Assembly (NCBI GenBank): GCA_938075305.1
Contig: CALJGV010000041.1
Location: 1-64,000 of the forward strand
Direction of reading: 5' to 3'
From: an uncultured bacterium
GTDB lineage: Bacteria; Planctomycetota; UBA1135; GCA-002686595
DNA: 64,000 bases
Shown here piece after piece: positions 63,237 through 64,000 of this stretch (its first letter is position 1; each line of letters opens with the position of its first letter). The translations under genes and the position numbers were made by a program. The notes beneath the pieces are model-generated. The model did not search any database and was not told the DNA's origin. It saw only the letters and a list, made by a program, of their open reading frames with translations.

Positions 63237-63998
63237 TCACTGGTCCTCTTCAAGCAAGAGCTGGATAGCGCCCGACGTCTCGATGGTGATCGGCTCGAGT
63301 CCCTCCCATTCAGGGTCGCCCTGGACGTGCTGGCCGAAGATCCGAACCGGAGCGGTGAATCCGCTCCCGTCGGCATCGAGCGGGGCCGCGGAGATCCGCG
63401 CGTCGGCTCTCAGGGTCGGGGGGAGGTGGATCATGAGTCGGCCCCGCACGTCCGACCTCAGGCGGTGCCCGCCGTGGAACCCGTAGCTGTTGGTCCAGCC
63501 CCTGGAGCGGGTCCCTTCGGGCAGGGAGATCCTGCTGGGGGCCTCGGGCCGGAACTGGAGTCGGAAGGCCGTCCCCGGGGTCGGCGGGAGGAACTCCACC
63601 AGGTGGACCTCCAGGTCCTCGAAGGTCAGCGCGGTTCGCTGAGCATCCACCGAGACGGAGGTCTCGAAGATGGTGACGGGACGGTCATGCCCACCCTCCA
63701 GCGGCGTCGAGCCGAGGTTGAGGACCGGGTGGCTGGGCACCAGCGTCGCCTCGAACGTGGCGTGCCCTTGATGATCGAGGACGCGGGTCTCCCTCATGAT
63801 GACGTGGGGGATACGGATCCCCGACTGCTGCGCGCCGCCCGCCGGGTCGCTCCAGGTCAGGGTGGCCTCGAGGGACCCGTTGAGGCCCACGAGGCGAGGG
63901 AACTCCACTCGAAGTGGTTGGCTTCGAACCAGCCGGCACACGATCTCCTCGTGGGTGACATCGGGGTCGAGCGGGAAGCCTCGGCTCCCGTAGCCGGG
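63237..63998 (-). CDS. Hypothetical beta-rich protein (partial, runs off right edge)
   Basis: The frame stays open to the window end, so the N-terminus is missing. The GTG at 63941 is probably internal because GYGSRGFPLDPDVTHEEIVC precedes it in frame. The 254 visible residues alternate like beta-strands (LEATLTWSDPAGGAQQSGIR; TVEVSVDAQ-type segments; GYGSRGFPLDPDVTHEEI). DVTHEEIVCRLVRSQPLRVE may be the end of a carboxypeptidase-regulatory-like repeat. No catalytic motif and no family is recognised. The gene lies 16 bases upstream of the pirin gene on the same strand. Confidence 0.65.
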   Translation of the reverse strand, partial: PGYGSRGFPLDPDVTHEEIVCRLVRSQPLRVEFPRLVGLNGSLEATLTWSDPAGGAQQSGIRIPHVIMRETRVLDHQGHATFEATLVPSHPVLNLGSTPLEGGHDRPVTIFETSVSVDAQRTALTFEDLEVHLVEFLPPTPGTAFRLQFRPEAPSRISLPEGTRSRGWTNSYGFHGGHRLRSDVRGRLMIHLPPTLRADARISAAPLDADGSGFTAPVRIFGQHVQGDPEWEGLEPITIETSGAIQLLLEEDQ

Positions 63999-64000
63999 CG

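Overview
The window is high-GC, densely coded bacterial chromosome, most likely from a planctomycete. The best markers are a gene pair with PSCyt1/DUF1549/DUF1553 and DUF1501 architecture (58264-62426), a DUF3299 lipoprotein behind an ABC permease (21492-23572), many secreted S9, M28, SASA and PQQ-propeller proteins, and a secreted repeat protein (50299-52467) whose C-terminal domain (NYC...GFFICS...WNFQAWHRD) I associate with the Saltatorellus/'Poly30' group of Planctomycetota. That placement is inference from protein families. I saw no rRNA, tRNA, CRISPR array, insertion sequence, integrase or phage gene.

Layout. 1-7275: tail of a large protein, a small unknown gene, acpH-like and rluD-like genes, an atypical Ser/Thr kinase, a small lipoprotein, an archaeal-type (type II) methionine aminopeptidase, and a pseudokinase-membrane-TPR protein. 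7455-13266: GNAT plus mutS, then a COG3014-like lipoprotein translationally coupled to an LpoB-type penicillin-binding-protein activator, followed by an intergenic region with two intrinsic terminators and several hairpins. 13329-19324: rimJ-like GNAT, sugar epimerase, ATP-type PEP carboxykinase, TPR protein, SufT/MIP18-like protein, ManA and an ACT-domain protein. 19439-31824: exported proteases (M28, S9), ABC permease with DUF3299 lipoprotein, a 49-residue-repeat propeller lipoprotein, an FKBP lipoprotein, an outer-membrane-like lipoprotein and a SASA esterase.

31821-42594 (minus strand) is the most interesting part: eight genes that overlap or nearly abut. In order of transcription they are a fatty acid desaturase, a CDP-archaeol-synthase-like (CarS/DUF46) membrane protein, a rifampin-phosphotransferase-like dikinase, a short UbiA-like protein with one Asp-rich motif, a methyltransferase, a PlsC acyltransferase, a fatty acyl-AMP ligase, and a fused ACP / thioester reductase / APH-type kinase. 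Together they look like a dedicated route for activating, reducing, phosphorylating, acylating and CTP-activating a lipid. It resembles in logic, but not in architecture, the ElbD ether-lipid system of myxobacteria. The product is unknown.

42807-64000: a PQQ propeller with EF-hands, an orphan HEPN-like protein, an OPT transporter with a small membrane partner, an SMP-30 lipoprotein, an SGNH-like secreted protein, a chimeric gene remnant built from pieces of both flanking genes, the large repeat protein, a SnoaL-like lipoprotein, an alpha/beta hydrolase, a sulfatase-fold lipoprotein lacking the FGly motif, a DUF3311-like protein with an SSS symporter, a TPMT-like methyltransferase, the PSCyt/DUF1501 pair, a pirin, and a partial gene running off the right edge.
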